Both the position numbers and the translations under genes were made by a program. This document shows, piece by piece, positions 16,629 to 24,988 of a stretch of DNA of 54,088 bases. How positions within the stretch are numbered: the first letter of the stretch is position 1; the number at the start of each line of letters is the position of its first letter. This stretch comes from Ruminococcus sp. (lineage in GTDB: Bacteria; Bacillota; Clostridia; Oscillospirales; Ruminococcaceae), in contig JAGCHA010000134.1 in the NCBI GenBank assembly GCA_017649325.1, forward strand, positions 1-54,088, read 5' to 3'. Below the pieces are notes generated by a model. That model was given only the letters and a program-made list of their open reading frames with translations, did not search any database and had not been told where the DNA came from.

Positions 16629-17444
16629 TTATCTGAATGCGCCGCCGTTGTAGGTGAAATCGAGGTACAGACCGTCTATCTCCTCATACTCACTGTATGC
16701 GTACATAATGTGAGATTTCGGCGTACTCTCCTTGTCGAAGCTGTAGGCGCTGATGTAGTCAATTCTCCACACGTTCTGCGCCATTTCAATAGCCTCATAG
16801 GTCTCGTCAGCCTCAAGCGTGTGTGTGTACTCCTTGTGCAGGGACAGGTTGAATTCGTCGTTCATAGTGTACCACAGCATAGACATCTCGCCCATATGTC
16901 CCTGTATGAGGACGAAATCGCCGTTTGTGTCGTCGCGCGCAAATACGGCGTGGCTGCCATTGATCTGTCTGACCATCATAAGATTGGCATCATTGCCCAC
17001 GGTGTAGATATTGGTCACGGAATCAGCCTCGCAGGTGCCGTGCTTTAAGATAAGCTCGGGTATCTGGTCGCGGTCGATGTCATACAGCGCGTAGGCTATG
17101 CTCACGCAGCCGTCGTTTTCCTCGTATATCTCATCCCACACGCGCTGTACCATCGCCTTGTAAAGGTCGGGATAGGCATCGAGCCTGTCGGTGAATGTCG
17201 CCGTGCTGCCCGCAGCTTTGGTAGTAGTCGCATAAGTTGTCGTTGTAGCGGCTGTGGTGGTCGCCTTGGTAGTTGTAGCCCTTGTGGTCGTTGCAATCGT
17301 GGTGGTCGTCTCGGGCTCTGTCGTCGCCTCCGTCGTGGGGACGCGAACAGGGGCGGGCTTGCTTATCTCGTCGCTCGGCTCGTCGGTTCCGCAGCCTGCG
17401 AGCAGCAGTGCTGTCAGAAATGAAAGTGCAAATAACTTTTTCAT
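16629..17444 (-). CDS. Secreted lipoprotein with Thr-rich linker, unknown function
   Basis: A 271-residue lipoprotein: basic n-region, hydrophobic core and lipobox LLAGC with lipidated Cys18. Residues 38-78 are a Thr/Ala-rich low-complexity linker (TTTTIATTTRATTTK...), then a globular domain of about 190 residues (FTDRLDAYPDLYKAMVQRVWD ... YALYDIDRDQIPELILKHG) with the DIDRDQIPEL calcium-loop-like stretch often found in Clostridial surface proteins. I do not recognise a catalytic family. SD AAAGGAG precedes the ATG. It sits between miaB and the ylbF gene, an insertion into an otherwise conserved block, and is probably cotranscribed with miaB. Confidence 0.75.
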   Translation of the reverse strand: MKKLFALSFLTALLLAGCGTDEPSDEISKPAPVRVPTTEATTEPETTTTIATTTRATTTKATTTAATTTTYATTTKAAGSTATFTDRLDAYPDLYKAMVQRVWDEIYEENDGCVSIAYALYDIDRDQIPELILKHGTCEADSVTNIYTVGNDANLMMVRQINGSHAVFARDDTNGDFVLIQGHMGEMSMLWYTMNDEFNLSLHKEYTHTLEADETYEAIEMAQNVWRIDYISAYSFDKESTPKSHIMYAYSEYEEIDGLYLDFTYNGGAFR

Positions 17445-17455
17445 AGCATTCTCCT

Positions 17456-18823
17456 TTATACCCTTTTTCCGATAACTGCCCAGTTCATCGCTTCGGTCAC
17501 TTCGACCTCCACAAACTGTCCTATCAGTGAGCTGTCTCCCTCGAACTCGACTATGATGAACTCACTGCTCTTGCCTGTCACATAGCCCTCGCGCTTCTTC
17601 GAGACATCGTCTGCCAGCACGCGCAACCGTCTGCCGATAAAGCGCTTGTAGTGCTCCGTGGATATGCCGCGCTGCACCTCGAGAAGTCGGCGCATACGCG
17701 CTCCCTTCTCCTCCTCGGATATGCCGTCGGGCATTTCCGCTGCCTTTGTCCCCGTGCGCTTCGAGTAGATGAAAGAGTAAATGTTGTCGTATCTCACCCT
17801 TTCCATTATAGCAAGAGTTGCCTCGAAATCCTCGTTTGTTTCATCAGGGAAACCGACTATTATATCCGTCGTAAGTGAAAAATCAGGGTCGCGGCGGCGT
17901 ATCTCGTCCACTGTCGTGAGGTATTTCTCCGCCGTATAGCGCCTGTTCATGCGGCGCAGTATCTCGTCACTGCCGCTCTGTACGGGAAGATGCAGGTGCT
18001 TCGCGACCTTGTCGCAGTCGAATATGGCGTCTATCAGTTCCTTTGACGCGTCCTTCGGGTGTGAGGACATAAAACGTATCCAGAAGTCGCCCTCTATAGC
18101 GTTCAGCCTCCGCAGAAGCTGCGGAAAGCTCATCTCACCGCCGAGGTCGTTGCCGTAGGAGTTCACGTTCTGTCCGAGCAGCATTATCTCCTTGTAGCCG
18201 TCTCGCACGAGCCCCTCCACCTCGGTGATGATGTCCTCGGGACGGCGGCTGCGCTCTCTGCCGCGTACGTACGGCACTATGCAGTAGGTGCAGAAGTTGT
18301 TGCAGCCGAACATTATCGGCACAGAAGCTTTGAAGCTGCTCTCTCGAACCTGCTCTGCCTCTGCGGAGAAATCGTCGTATTCCGCTATATCAGCCGAGAA
18401 CTTCACCCCGCGCAGGCTGTCCAGCAGCAGCTTCGGAAGCCCGTTTATCGCCGATGTGCCGAGCACGAAGTCCACCTGCGGATAGGACTTCTTTATCTTT
18501 TCCGCAACATGGTTCTGCGCCGTCATGCAGCCCGCTATCCCGATGATGAGCGAAGGCTTCTGCTCCTTCAGCTTCTTCATGCTGCCCACTATGCCGAATA
18601 CCCTGTCCTCCGCATTCTCGCGAACGGCACAGGTGTTGAGTATGATAAGGTCGGCTGCGGATTCGTCCTCCGTAAAGCCGTATCCCATTTTTTTGAGCTG
18701 CCCCTTGAGCTTCTCGCCGTCGGAGACATTCAGCTGGCAGCCAAAGCTCCGCACGTACGCAAGGGGTTCTTTATCGCCGAGAAGGCGCTTTATTTCGTCT
18801 ATTATCACGGTGTTTTCGTTCAA
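17456..18823 (-). CDS. miaB: tRNA-2-methylthio-N6-dimethylallyladenosine synthase MiaB
   Basis: A 455-residue radical-SAM methylthiotransferase acting on i6A37 made by MiaA. The N-terminal domain holds the auxiliary cluster cysteines (SFGCQLN, NTCAVREN, GCMTAQN), the core has the radical-SAM CxxxCxxC motif in GCNNFCTYC, and the C-terminus is a TRAM RNA-binding domain. The start is a TTG at 18821-18823: GGAGG lies ten bases upstream, whereas the ATG at 18880 lies upstream of the promoter -10 box (18863-18868) and so could not be on the transcript. Confidence 0.93.
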   Translation of the reverse strand: MNENTVIIDEIKRLLGDKEPLAYVRSFGCQLNVSDGEKLKGQLKKMGYGFTEDESAADLIILNTCAVRENAEDRVFGIVGSMKKLKEQKPSLIIGIAGCMTAQNHVAEKIKKSYPQVDFVLGTSAINGLPKLLLDSLRGVKFSADIAEYDDFSAEAEQVRESSFKASVPIMFGCNNFCTYCIVPYVRGRERSRRPEDIITEVEGLVRDGYKEIMLLGQNVNSYGNDLGGEMSFPQLLRRLNAIEGDFWIRFMSSHPKDASKELIDAIFDCDKVAKHLHLPVQSGSDEILRRMNRRYTAEKYLTTVDEIRRRDPDFSLTTDIIVGFPDETNEDFEATLAIMERVRYDNIYSFIYSKRTGTKAAEMPDGISEEEKGARMRRLLEVQRGISTEHYKRFIGRRLRVLADDVSKKREGYVTGKSSEFIIVEFEGDSSLIGQFVEVEVTEAMNWAVIGKRV

Positions 18824-18862
18824 CTTCCAAGTACCTCCCCGAACATTTTCCGACAATATATT

Positions 18863-18891
18863 ATTATACCACAAATTCAAAAAAATAGCAA
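18863..18891 (-). promoter_or_regulatory. Sigma-A promoter of the miaB transcription unit
   Basis: Minus-strand -35 TTGCTA (18886-18891), 17-base spacer, -10 TATAAT (18863-18868). It probably starts the miaB-lipoprotein-ylbF-mutS-mutL transcription unit and it fixes the miaB start downstream at 18823. Confidence 0.75.
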
Positions 18892-18921
18892 GAATAACAT
18901 TGTCTCCGCATTGTGAATAAA

Positions 18922-18947
18922 AAAGAGCACCCCGAGAGGTGCTCTTT
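18922..18947 (-). terminator. Intrinsic terminator after the GH26 gene
   Basis: A 10-bp stem (AAAGAGCACC at 18922-18931, complement at 18938-18947) with a 6-base loop, followed on the minus strand by a run of T. It lies just after the mannanase stop (18953) and upstream of the miaB promoter. Confidence 0.88.
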
Positions 18948-18952
18948 CCGTG

Positions 18953-21040
18953 TTATTTCGTTGTCTCGGGGAGGCTGTCTATGACCTTCGCGTCGAGGCG
19001 CTGTATCGCAAGCGCGTCCTTCGCTGTCACGCCGTCGCCGACATCACAGCAGTCCGCATTAGCCGCTCCCTCGGGAGTGAGCCCGAACTTGTCCTTGTTT
19101 GCTAAGGACTGGAGTATTGCTACTGCGTCCGCTACCGTCACCTTCTTATCGCAGTTGGCGTCGCCGATGAGCGTCACCTTGCCTGCGGAGGCCGAAGCCG
19201 TTGTTGCAGCCGCGGAGGCAGTGGTGGTCGTCGTCCCGGACGTTGTCAGCGATGTGGAAGCCGTGCTCACAGGGGCTGTGCCGCCCTTGAAGAGGTCGGC
19301 GGGGAGCTCGTCGAGCGTGATGCAGTAGTCGCTGTTGTAGAGAGCCTTGAGCTCGTCGTGGTCCTGATACTTATCGCCGCTGACAAAGGGTGTCTCGGGT
19401 GTGTCGTACCACGGGCAGAAGTACAGCCAGTCGGCGTGCTCGACCTGCATATTCGTCATGCTCGGCACGGAGTCGTTCTCTGCCATTGCTATCATTTTAT
19501 TGCCCTTCACATAGCCGTGTATCTTGTAGAAGATGCCTGCCTCGGCGTCGAGATTGGGTCCCGAGGTCTTGCCGTCGTGACGGTTGTACTGCGTGTTGTA
19601 CTTGTCGAATGCGACTATGTCTACCCTATCATCGCCCGAGTACCACTCAGCCGACGAATCCGACCATGCGTAGAGGTTCTGCTCCCATATAAGGTTGTGC
19701 AGACCGTACTCGTTCTCGAGGGTGTCCTGCAAGAGTGCCCAGAGCTGCTTGTACACGACTGCGCCCTCCTTAGCCCACCAGAACCACGCTCCCGAGCCGT
19801 CTATCGGGTCGTCGGTGTGGCTGGGGTTGCCCTCAGCCTCGTGGAAGGGGCGGAAGATAACGGGTACGCCCGCGTCCTGGAGCTTTTGCAGCTCTGCCGC
19901 GAGGTTCTTCATGCAGAGCTGGAAATACTCGTACTCCACAGTACCCTCGACCATGCAGTTAGCGGTCTTGAAATTAGTTCTCTCGCTGTATGTCGTCTTG
20001 GAGAAGTCGAGCGGCTCGCCGAGGGTGTAGTCTGCCATCGTCGTGGGGACGTTCACGTGCCACGAAGCCGTGCATATGCCGCCCTTTTCGTTCGTCCACT
20101 CTATCATTCTTCCCGCAACGCCGTCGTCCCATGCATAGCACGGGCAGTAGCTTCCGAAGTCGAAGCCCTGTATCGCGGGATATTTGCCTGTGAGGTCGTG
20201 TATGAGATTTACGTCGAGGTCGTAGTTGTTGTAGGTGTAGTTGCGGTTCTGCGAGCTGTAGGTGTAGACCTGTCCGTCGGGACCCGTGCAGTGCCACGGG
20301 AACTTGTGTCCCTGCTCGTCCTTGTCGTAGCTCTCAGGGTCTATCTCGTACTCAACGCCGTCCTGGTCGGTACACTTGTCGGCGTTCTCGTCGTAGCGGA
20401 TAGTGGTCTGTATGGTGTTTCCGCCGCCGTATATCTGCTGCTGTCCCGAGAGAATATTCTTGCCGTAGACGCTGTGCAGATACTTCATCACAGCCTTTGC
20501 CTCGGGAGTAGCGTCGGGGTCGCAGGTCTCATCGGTCGCTTTCGAAAGGTCGGGGAACACCGCCTCGGATACGGTCACTGTGTCTATCGCCATGTAGCCG
20601 TATTCGTTGATGAATTCAATGGTGTTCACGCCCTTGTTGAGGCGTATCATGCCAAAGTCGTAGTCGCGCCACTCGGCGGAATAACCCGCCTGTATCGTGT
20701 ACTTCACGCCGTTGACCTTGACTGCCTGCTGACGTGCTCCGCCCGCGCCGCTGAGTATCTGTGCGCCGCGCACTGTGAGCTGGTACATCGCGTCCTCGGG
20801 AACTGTCACCTCAAAAGAACCCGATGCATTCGTGAGGTACCAGAAGCCCTCGCCCGAATAATCAGGTATCTGCGTCTCGTAGATGGAGGTCCAGAGGTCT
20901 GCGCCCTCCAAGTCCTCACCCTCGATGGTGTACGGGAAGGCGGTGTCCGCCGCCTGTACAGGAGCGGCATACGGTACGCCTGCCGCAGTGACAGCCGCAG
21001 CCGATACGGCTGACAGAAGCTTGCCAATTACTTTGTTCAT
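18953..21040 (-). CDS. Secreted GH26 beta-mannanase with CBM35 and dockerin
   Basis: A 695-residue modular enzyme. Residues 1-31 are a signal peptide (cleavage near PVQAAD); about 35-160 is a CBM35-like carbohydrate-binding domain (YTIEGEDLEGA ... NTIEFINEYGYMAIDTV); about 175-580 is a GH26 catalytic domain with the probable acid/base Glu401 in IFRPFHEAEG and the nucleophile Glu521 in IAMAENDSVPS. A Ser/Thr/Ala linker (about 588-620) leads to a dockerin (625-692) with two calcium-loop/helix repeats starting GDANCDKKVTVADAV and DVGDGVTAKDAL. GH26 enzymes mostly cleave beta-1,4-mannan; substrate is inferred. The dockerin means it should attach to a cohesin-bearing scaffoldin. It is monocistronic, with its own promoter and terminator. 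Confidence 0.93.
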   Translation of the reverse strand: MNKVIGKLLSAVSAAAVTAAGVPYAAPVQAADTAFPYTIEGEDLEGADLWTSIYETQIPDYSGEGFWYLTNASGSFEVTVPEDAMYQLTVRGAQILSGAGGARQQAVKVNGVKYTIQAGYSAEWRDYDFGMIRLNKGVNTIEFINEYGYMAIDTVTVSEAVFPDLSKATDETCDPDATPEAKAVMKYLHSVYGKNILSGQQQIYGGGNTIQTTIRYDENADKCTDQDGVEYEIDPESYDKDEQGHKFPWHCTGPDGQVYTYSSQNRNYTYNNYDLDVNLIHDLTGKYPAIQGFDFGSYCPCYAWDDGVAGRMIEWTNEKGGICTASWHVNVPTTMADYTLGEPLDFSKTTYSERTNFKTANCMVEGTVEYEYFQLCMKNLAAELQKLQDAGVPVIFRPFHEAEGNPSHTDDPIDGSGAWFWWAKEGAVVYKQLWALLQDTLENEYGLHNLIWEQNLYAWSDSSAEWYSGDDRVDIVAFDKYNTQYNRHDGKTSGPNLDAEAGIFYKIHGYVKGNKMIAMAENDSVPSMTNMQVEHADWLYFCPWYDTPETPFVSGDKYQDHDELKALYNSDYCITLDELPADLFKGGTAPVSTASTSLTTSGTTTTTASAAATTASASAGKVTLIGDANCDKKVTVADAVAILQSLANKDKFGLTPEGAANADCCDVGDGVTAKDALAIQRLDAKVIDSLPETTK

Positions 21041-21122
21041 GTTTTTTCCCTCCGATAAAATTATCCCTCATTATGTTCTTTTAAGCTATGCCTAAACAGC
21101 TTTTTAGATTAAATCTACTTTA

Positions 21123-21151
21123 ATTATAGTCGTGATAAAGTACTATTTCAA
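21123..21151 (-). promoter_or_regulatory. Sigma-A promoter of the GH26 gene
   Basis: Minus-strand -35 TTGAAA (21146-21151), 17-base spacer, -10 TATAAT (21123-21128). The leader to the ATG (21040) is about 75 bases and ends with SD GGAGGG. Confidence 0.8.
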
Positions 21152-21390
21152 GAACTTTTTATGAACAGGATAAAAAATCGTTGCATTCACCAAATCCACA
21201 GTTTGTTTTTGCACATATAAAGAAAAATCCCGCTTTATTTAAGCAGATTTTAATCAGAAATATTTAATCATTGTAGTTCAATCATTTGCTGTATCTGATG
21301 CAGAGCGGCGACACGGTGTCCGCGCGGGCGATTCGTTAATGGGAAGACACTCACGGGTGTGCCCTGCGGTGCCCTAACCTGAGCCGGCAA
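21152..21390. other. Gene-free stretch with a structured GC-rich block
   Basis: Between the GH26 promoter and the terminator of the 94-residue gene. About 21152-21290 is AT-rich and shows nothing I can name. About 21296-21387 is GC-rich and strongly foldable: GCGG.GACAC/GUGUCCGC (about 21305-21323) and a nested GGG/ACACU...GGUGU/CCC hairpin (about 21340-21364), possibly closed by GGGCG/UGCCC. No known riboswitch or ncRNA consensus fits. An open frame on the minus strand has no start with an SD. Confidence 0.4.
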
Positions 21391-21419
21391 AAAAAGAGAG
21401 GGGCTTTCGCTCCTCTCTC
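21391..21419 (-). terminator. Intrinsic terminator after the ABC/GldG-like unit
   Basis: Stem GAGAGG(A)GC / GC(C)CCTCTC around a GAAA loop on the minus strand, with one internal mismatch, followed by seven T. It lies immediately after the 94-residue gene. Confidence 0.8.
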
Positions 21420-21423
21420 ATTC

Positions 21424-21708
21424 TTATACTGCCAGTGCCTTATCGAGCCACACCTTCGCGATGTCCAGTGCCTCGTAGAGTCCGCACTCGCGCTCCGCAT
21501 TCTTCACGAATGCCTTTATCGGGTCGGGCTCCTTAGTGTCCATCTGCACGACTCTTACCTTTGAGGTGACTTCCTCGCCTGCCTCGTTCTTGGCTGTGGC
21601 GAGTATCTGTATCCATATTACATAGGGGTCAGCCATATATCCGTAGTATATCTGGTTGCCGTTCCTCACGAGCGGATACCCCTTGTATGTGAAAAACTTT
21701 TCGCTCAT
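21424..21708 (-). CDS. Conserved-looking small protein of unknown function
   Basis: A 94-residue soluble protein, not recognised (starts MSEKFFTYKGYPLVRNGNQIY; mixed beta then C-terminal helix ECGLYEALDIAKVWLDKAL). The ATG at 21706-21708 has GGAGG seven bases upstream; the 18-base longer frame begins within that SD. It follows the DUF4340 gene after a spacer containing a GC-rich palindrome, and ends at a clear terminator, so it may be the last gene of the ABC/GldG-like unit or independent. No signal peptide or membrane segment. Confidence 0.65.
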   Translation of the reverse strand: MSEKFFTYKGYPLVRNGNQIYYGYMADPYVIWIQILATAKNEAGEEVTSKVRVVQMDTKEPDPIKAFVKNAERECGLYEALDIAKVWLDKALAV

Positions 21709-21743
21709 CTGTTTTCCTCCATTCATATTATGCTTGCTCAGGA

Positions 21744-21768
21744 GCGGGCGGCGGAACGCCGCCCCTAC
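21744..21768. repeat. GC-rich intergenic palindrome ending CCCCTACGA
   Basis: GGGCGGCG (21746-21753) and CGCCGCCC (21757-21764) form an 8-bp stem with spacer GAA, followed by CCTACGA. It is one of the TGTAGGGG-type elements. Confidence 0.6.
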
Positions 21769-21805
21769 GACCTGAGTTCTGAACTCCGAGTTCTCTAATT
21801 ACAAA

Positions 21806-23353
21806 TTATTTCCATGTCAGCTTGAATTCTTCGTCGGTGTCGAGTATCTGTACGTTGTGTATCAGCGTATCAACAAACGACTTCGTCACTGTGAACTTCG
21901 CTTCGCCGTCTACGACGATGAGCGCCGACATTGACGTCTTTTCGTAGAATTCAAGTGTTTCGGTCTCGCCTGTATACGAATCCGTGTACTTCATCTTTAC
22001 CATAGGTGCAGATGCGGGTATCTCCTCGCCGAGAGCGAAGTTCTCCGCGTTGCCGCTGATAAGGAAGCCGTAGAACTGGCGGAAACGCTCGCTGTCGAAA
22101 CTCTCGCCGTTCTTGGTGGTGTTAAAGTCATCGGACTTGTAAGAGTCCTTCTTCTCGTCGGGATTCTTCTTCGCGAGCTTGAACTCCGCCTTGTCACCTG
22201 TATTACACTCAACACTGAGGTCTGAGATGTTCCATACGTATGCGGCAAGGAATATCTTCGAGGCTATATCTACAGGCATAACGGTCGTCCACTGTGCCTT
22301 GTCCTCGCTGATTATAAAGATGACGTTCCCGCCCTCGAGCATACCGTAACAGCACTTGCCGTAATCACTGTCGGTGAACAGCTCACTCAGCAGGAGCACA
22401 TACTCGCTGCCGTCGTCGCAGCTCATAGTCACGCGGCAGAACGGGTCGGAAAGACCTGCTTCAGCGATGTCTGAGTCTGTGCAGTGTACACTGTAAATGC
22501 CTGCTGCGTTGAGTCCGAACATACCTGTGGTCACGTTGTTCGAGCGCTCTACCGCAAGGTATGCCTTCGTCGGCTCGACGAGGATGTGCGAGGACGATGT
22601 TCCGCCCGTATAATCGGGGTCGTCAGCCTTTTCGTCGTACTTTATCACGATGTTGTAGTCGATATCGCCGCGCTCTATCTTCAGTTCCTTGACTACAGGC
22701 ATCTCCTCGGGCTCTTTGAGCAGCGTAGTATCAACGAATTCAACAGCCGTGCGCTTGTAGTTCGCGAGCGCTGAAGCTCTTACCGTATATACCGTGTCAA
22801 CGCCCTCTATCATTACGTAGGTAGCGTCTCCTGAGGGAGCCTCATCTCCGATGAGCATACGGAACTCCTTGCCGCTCTCGTACTTGATATCCACAGTCAT
22901 CTGCGGATCTGCAAGTCCGTACTTGGCGACGTCCTTGCAGTTCTCGGCAATTACATCCTCGGAGGTCAGCTCATTCGCGTTGTTCGCGAGCGTGCCGATA
23001 ACGGAGTTATCCATAGTCACGTCCTGATAGCCGTCGAGTGTATATGTCGTATAGGTCGAGCCCGATTCGTTGGTTCCCTTGCCGTTCTGCACCACGTGGA
23101 GCTCGTCTGTCTGATTCTTGACGTCAACGGTCTTGATAACGCCGTATTCGATATTGCTGTTCGGGTTGTCGGGACCGTCGGGAGCCTCGTCACTTATGAT
23201 GATGACCTGCTTACTGCTCTCCGAAGTCTCCGACGATGAGGAGCTCTCGCTCTCGCCGCCTTTGTCCTCGGTGAGCCTGAGGGCGGCATAGCCGCCTCCG
23301 AGCAGTACCAGCACTCCGCTGAGCGCTATAAGACCCTTCGCTGTTTTATTCAT
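21806..23353 (-). CDS. DUF4340-type secreted/membrane protein
   Basis: A 515-residue protein anchored by an N-terminal membrane segment (about 7-26), followed by a Ser/Glu-rich linker (GGESESSSSSETSESS) and repeated beta-rich modules of about 150 residues (DVTMDNSVIGTLANNANELTSEDVIAENCKDVAKYGL ... MTVDIKYESGKEFRMLIGDEAPSGDATYVMIEG), the pattern of DUF4340 proteins that accompany GldG-like ABC systems. It overlaps the upstream GldG-like gene by 4 bases (ATGA). It is expected to face outside the cell; its ligand is unknown. Confidence 0.78.
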   Translation of the reverse strand: MNKTAKGLIALSGVLVLLGGGYAALRLTEDKGGESESSSSSETSESSKQVIIISDEAPDGPDNPNSNIEYGVIKTVDVKNQTDELHVVQNGKGTNESGSTYTTYTLDGYQDVTMDNSVIGTLANNANELTSEDVIAENCKDVAKYGLADPQMTVDIKYESGKEFRMLIGDEAPSGDATYVMIEGVDTVYTVRASALANYKRTAVEFVDTTLLKEPEEMPVVKELKIERGDIDYNIVIKYDEKADDPDYTGGTSSSHILVEPTKAYLAVERSNNVTTGMFGLNAAGIYSVHCTDSDIAEAGLSDPFCRVTMSCDDGSEYVLLLSELFTDSDYGKCCYGMLEGGNVIFIISEDKAQWTTVMPVDIASKIFLAAYVWNISDLSVECNTGDKAEFKLAKKNPDEKKDSYKSDDFNTTKNGESFDSERFRQFYGFLISGNAENFALGEEIPASAPMVKMKYTDSYTGETETLEFYEKTSMSALIVVDGEAKFTVTKSFVDTLIHNVQILDTDEEFKLTWK

Positions 23354-24963
23354 CGGTTCTTTCTCCTTAACAGTACAACAAGTCCTATGCAGGCGATGAT
23401 GAACGGTATCACGAGGATAACTGTTATCTCGATGACCCTGAGAGCTGTCGCGTCGGGCGAGATGTAGTTCTGCTGGAGCGACTTCTCGGGTATGATAGCT
23501 CCGTTCTCCTTGCCTGACATACCGTTGATTACGGTGAGGAGAACTGTTGCGTTGTTGTAGGTGTTGGTGTTCGAGAGTATCGTGCTGTCGAGCATATACG
23601 GGCTGCCTATCACGAGGAGGTCACTGCCGTATACACTGAGACCCGACGATGTCTCCTTCCTTGCCTTGACTACAATGTTGTATGCCGCTCTCTCGCTCGA
23701 ATCGCTGTCGTCAACCAGAGATGCGGTGTACGATGTGTCGTTGGACTTGAGGAGCTCCTTGATTACTGTCTCGTTGTTCTTGCCGACTACCGTGATAGTT
23801 CTTCCGAAGGGAGCTACTATCGGGAGCGTTTCATTCGGGAGCGTGCCTACCTCCTCGGTATCGTTTACCGCTACTGTGGGGTAAAGCTGTCCCGAGATAG
23901 CAACACTGTTCTTGTCATCCTTGATGTAGCTCTCGTCTATCTGCACCTTCCAGTCAGCGAGGAATTCGCTGATGTTCGGGAGGTTCAGAGCATCGAGGCT
24001 CGGGATATATATCATATCCTTCTCGTACTCACCGTTATTGTAGAGGAAGTCGGTCATCTTTTCGATGATGTCATCGGAGAAGTCGTATGCGGGGCAGCAG
24101 AGCACGAGCATATCGTAGTCGCCGAGTTCATCTGCCGCGATATCGATCTCGGTGCAGTCATAACCGTTCCTGTTGAGGAACTGCTCTGTCGAGGAAGCGA
24201 TGTTCGCGCCTATCTGGTCAACAATATAGTTTCCGTTCATCTTGCTGACTACAGCCGCCTTTATCGGCTTGGAGTCAGCTACGGACATGATAGCCGAAGT
24301 TATCGTGCTCTCGCCGCTGAATACCATCTGGATATTGTTCTGTGTGCTTGCCTTGGACGGCGATACCATGCCGAGGACTTCGTCCTGCGCAATGACCTTT
24401 ACGCGGTCGCCGCAGGAGAGAAGTATGCTCTGTGCGGTTATCTCGCCGCTGTAATTAGCCTTGTATTTCGCGATCACGTCAGGATCTTTGTTGATATCCA
24501 CATACCTGACCTTGACGCTTCCCTTGCCGCTCTCTGCGTACATACTGTACTTGTCGAGAAGCTCGGGGATAATGGTGTAGGGGAACTCAACGTTCACGCC
24601 GTAGTACTGATAGTACATCGACCTGTACTGGTTGGATATCCCCTCAAAGTCGCTCTCGGGACAGGTAACGACGATGTCGACGTCCTTCTCGAGATCCTTC
24701 AGGGCGTCGATCGACTCCTCCGAGAGGTCATATCTGTTATCGCTCGTGAGGTCGAGCTTTACGGGGTAGCGCTTGACTACGAGACCGCACATGAGGTTGA
24801 GAAGCACCACGATAGCGATAACTACTACCACGATGCCCAGCGACATCGAGCCGTACTTTATCTTCTTGCCTGTTCCGCGCTTCTTGGGAGCGCCTGCCTT
24901 GCTGCTCTCATCGGCAGCTGCGCTCTCTACCTTCTCTATTTCTTCTTTTTTGTTTTTGCTCAT
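23350..24963 (-). CDS. GldG-like ABC-associated membrane protein
   Basis: A 537-residue protein. A charged cytoplasmic N-terminus is followed by a membrane segment (about 36-60), a large extracytoplasmic domain (DLTSDNRYDLSEESIDALKDLEKDVDIVVTCPE ... typical of the GldG/IFT52-like domain), and a C-terminal membrane helix (about 508-530) ending in basic residues. In Bacteroidota GldG works with GldA and GldF in gliding; in Firmicutes the same architecture is found in uncharacterised ABC exporters, and gliding is not implied. It lies between the ABC-2 permease and the DUF4340 gene in one tight operon. Confidence 0.8.
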   Translation of the reverse strand: MSKNKKEEIEKVESAAADESSKAGAPKKRGTGKKIKYGSMSLGIVVVVIAIVVLLNLMCGLVVKRYPVKLDLTSDNRYDLSEESIDALKDLEKDVDIVVTCPESDFEGISNQYRSMYYQYYGVNVEFPYTIIPELLDKYSMYAESGKGSVKVRYVDINKDPDVIAKYKANYSGEITAQSILLSCGDRVKVIAQDEVLGMVSPSKASTQNNIQMVFSGESTITSAIMSVADSKPIKAAVVSKMNGNYIVDQIGANIASSTEQFLNRNGYDCTEIDIAADELGDYDMLVLCCPAYDFSDDIIEKMTDFLYNNGEYEKDMIYIPSLDALNLPNISEFLADWKVQIDESYIKDDKNSVAISGQLYPTVAVNDTEEVGTLPNETLPIVAPFGRTITVVGKNNETVIKELLKSNDTSYTASLVDDSDSSERAAYNIVVKARKETSSGLSVYGSDLLVIGSPYMLDSTILSNTNTYNNATVLLTVINGMSGKENGAIIPEKSLQQNYISPDATALRVIEITVILVIPFIIACIGLVVLLRRKNR

Positions 24964-24988
24964 CTGTTATTGCACCTTCCTTTCTCAA

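Noticed and set aside
17220..17330. Thr-codon repeats as a tandem repeat or minisatellite
   Set aside because: The nucleotide repeat reflects a Thr-rich linker of a lipoprotein and is in frame.
19358..21013. 551-codon open frame on the plus strand opposite the GH26 gene
   Set aside because: It is a shadow of the GC-rich mannanase gene: no SD, low-complexity Val/Leu/Arg-rich translation, and the minus-strand gene has clear domains.
21296..21387. Possible cobalamin, c-di-AMP or SRP RNA
   Set aside because: Only short fragments such as GGGAA or CUAACCU agree; conserved core sequences of those RNAs are absent.
21265..21390. Minus-strand frame VRAPQGTPVSVFPLTNRP... as a possible small protein
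   Set aside because: No start codon with an SD, and it runs through a highly self-complementary block; better described as structured DNA or RNA.
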